Origin: Sphingomonadales bacterium
GTDB taxonomy: Bacteria > Pseudomonadota > Alphaproteobacteria > Sphingomonadales > Sphingomonadaceae
DNA: 16,574 nucleotides
Direction: 5' to 3'
Assembly: GCA_025360285.1 (NCBI GenBank)
Contig: JANYCM010000101.1
Coordinates: forward strand, 1-16,574
Shown here: piece by piece, positions 15,640-16,574 of the stretch
Numbering within the stretch: the first letter of the stretch is position 1
Layout of the letters: the number at the start of each line of letters is the position of its first letter
Program-made: the position numbers and the translations under genes
Notes under the pieces: model-generated
Databases searched by the model: none
What the model was told of the DNA's origin: nothing
What the model saw: the letters and a program-made list of their open reading frames with translations, nothing else

Positions 15640-15760
15640 CGCAGCGCCGCGAGCGCGCAGCGCAGCAGCGCGCCGACAGGCGCAAGCTCGGCCGGCGGGG
15701 CGAGGCGGCCTTCGCGCCTCGAACCCGTCCGACGTCAGCATGGGCTTTGCCCATGCCCTT
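15640..15760 (+). repeat. Structured intergenic repeat, copy 2 (three hairpins)
   Basis: This 121-bp block matches copy 1 at 353-477 with the same orientation. Hairpins are GCGCC-GACA-GGCGC (15670-15683); CGAGGCG, loop GCCTTCG, CGCCTCG (15701-15721), flanked by CGGG (15696-15699) and CCCG (15724-15727); and GCATGGGC-TTT-GCCCATGC (15738-15756). Against copy 1 the middle arms carry matched changes on both sides. It begins at the base after the tamB stop. The third hairpin is followed by CCCTTCCTTCCTC and more pyrimidines, so transcription termination is a reasonable local role. Confidence 0.85.
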
Positions 15761-15801
15761 CCTTCCTCTGTTCTTCTTCGTCGCCCCCCGGCAACCCGCC
15801 G

Positions 15802-16574
15802 CTACCGCCCGATCAACCGCCGCGCCATCGCATCCGCCACCGCATCGGTCGGCGTCCGCGTCCGGTCCGCCTCGACAAAGATGTCCGCCAGCCGGCCTTC
15901 GATCAGCGCGATCGCCCGCGCCACGCTCGCCGCATCCCAGGCCCCGAGATATTCGGCCGCGACATTGATGATACCGCCGGCGTTGATGACATAATCGGGC
16001 GCATAAAGAATGCCGCGTGCCGCCAGTCGCGCGCCGTCGTCGCGGGTGGCGAGCTGATTATTGGCGGCGCCTGCCACAATGGCGACATCCAGGCCGGCGA
16101 TGGTGGCAGCATCCAGCCCGGCGCCGAGCGCATTGGGGCTGAACACATCGGCCGAAACGCGGGCGATATCCGCCACATCGACCGCCGTGGCGCCCAGCCG
16201 TGCCGCATAGCCGCGGGCGCGATCCGCATCGATATCGGCGACGGTCAGCACCGCCCCGGCCACGGCCAGCTTTTCGGCCAGCGCCCCGCCGACGCTGCCC
16301 AGGCCCTGGATCGCGACATGCACGCCCTTGAAATCATGCCGGCCCAGCTTGTGCGCCACGGCAGCGCGTATGCCGACGAAAATGCCTTCCGCCGTCAACG
16401 GGCCCGGATTGCCGCCACCGCCGCTGGTGCCGGCCACCGGCAGGCCGGACACATGGCGGGTGCGGCGGGCGACGACGACCATGTCGGCATCGGTCATCCC
16501 GACGTCCTGCGCGGTCACATAACGGCCGCCGAGCGCGTCGACCGTATCACCAAAGGCTTCGAGCAGCGCCTCGG
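15802..16574 (-). CDS. Glu/Leu/Phe/Val-type amino-acid dehydrogenase, C-terminal part (partial)
   Basis: The minus-strand frame is open from the window edge to the TAG at 15802-15804 and encodes about 257 residues of the NAD-binding half of an amino-acid dehydrogenase. Recognisable blocks are GGRYVTAQDVGMTDADM, TRHVSGLP, the GGGGNPGPLTAEGIFVGI block, AIQGLGSVGGALAEKL (Rossmann GxGxxG at about 16288-16305, followed by an Asp in TVADIDADR), FSPNALG, IVAGAANNQLA and YAPDYVINAGGIINVA. The pattern fits leucine dehydrogenase-like enzymes, which deaminate branched-chain amino acids oxidatively with NAD; valine or phenylalanine specificity cannot be excluded, since the N-terminal substrate part with the catalytic lysine is outside the window. 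A GTG at 16518 is internal, not the start. It converges on tamB, with repeat copy 2 and a pyrimidine-rich tract (15761-15801) between. Confidence 0.9.
   Translation of the reverse strand, partial: EALLEAFGDTVDALGGRYVTAQDVGMTDADMVVVARRTRHVSGLPVAGTSGGGGNPGPLTAEGIFVGIRAAVAHKLGRHDFKGVHVAIQGLGSVGGALAEKLAVAGAVLTVADIDADRARGYAARLGATAVDVADIARVSADVFSPNALGAGLDAATIAGLDVAIVAGAANNQLATRDDGARLAARGILYAPDYVINAGGIINVAAEYLGAWDAASVARAIALIEGRLADIFVEADRTRTPTDAVADAMARRLIGR

Noticed and set aside
15621..15968. Plus-strand open frame across repeat copy 2
   Set aside because: It spans the end of tamB, the repeat and the antisense of the dehydrogenase, and is low-complexity Pro/Arg/Ser sequence.
16516..16518. GTG as a start for the dehydrogenase
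   Set aside because: The frame stays open to the window edge and encodes conserved family sequence (GGRYVTAQDVG) across this codon, so the gene begins outside the window.

Overview
The window looks like chromosomal DNA of a high-GC alphaproteobacterium, most likely order Sphingomonadales. This rests on strongly GC-biased third codon positions, the tamA-tamB pair, a metZ-type O-succinylhomoserine sulfhydrylase, and small conserved proteins of a style I associate with sphingomonads. The order-level placement is inference. I see no rRNA, tRNA, CRISPR array, insertion sequence or prophage.

Left part (1-3349): the 5' end of metZ (minus strand, cut by the window edge) is followed by an intergenic stretch of about 270 bp holding copy 1 of a structured repeat. 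Two plus-strand genes follow, a VOC/PhnB-like protein and a GFA-like zinc protein. They meet tail to tail, with overlapping stop codons, a minus-strand D-aminoacylase-family amidohydrolase that appears to lack two canonical metal-ligand histidines.

Middle (3350-9343): a minus-strand RND efflux pair (lipoprotein adaptor plus inner-membrane pump, no outer-membrane factor) lies behind a short palindromic operator candidate and a strong hairpin. Next is a small regulatory-looking cluster: a 65-residue probable HTH protein overlapping an unknown gene (minus strand), divergent from a LexA/CI-like HTH-S24 repressor (plus strand), with an AT-rich control region between them. A bidirectional hairpin separates the repressor from a small glycine-rich two-helix membrane protein.

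Right part (9344-16574): a divergent promoter region with an inverted repeat leads into tamA and tamB (TGATG overlap), the translocation and assembly module joining inner and outer membranes. Copy 2 of the structured repeat starts at the base right after the tamB stop. The window ends in the C-terminal part of a Glu/Leu-type amino-acid dehydrogenase on the minus strand.

The most unusual item is the roughly 120-bp intergenic repeat present twice in the same orientation. It has three hairpins, and the arms of the middle one differ between the copies while staying fully complementary, which suggests selection on structure. The other items most worth following are the divergent S24-repressor/small-HTH switch with its unknown coupled gene, and the amidohydrolase with an altered metal site. 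I did not find a complete, clearly new multi-gene system.
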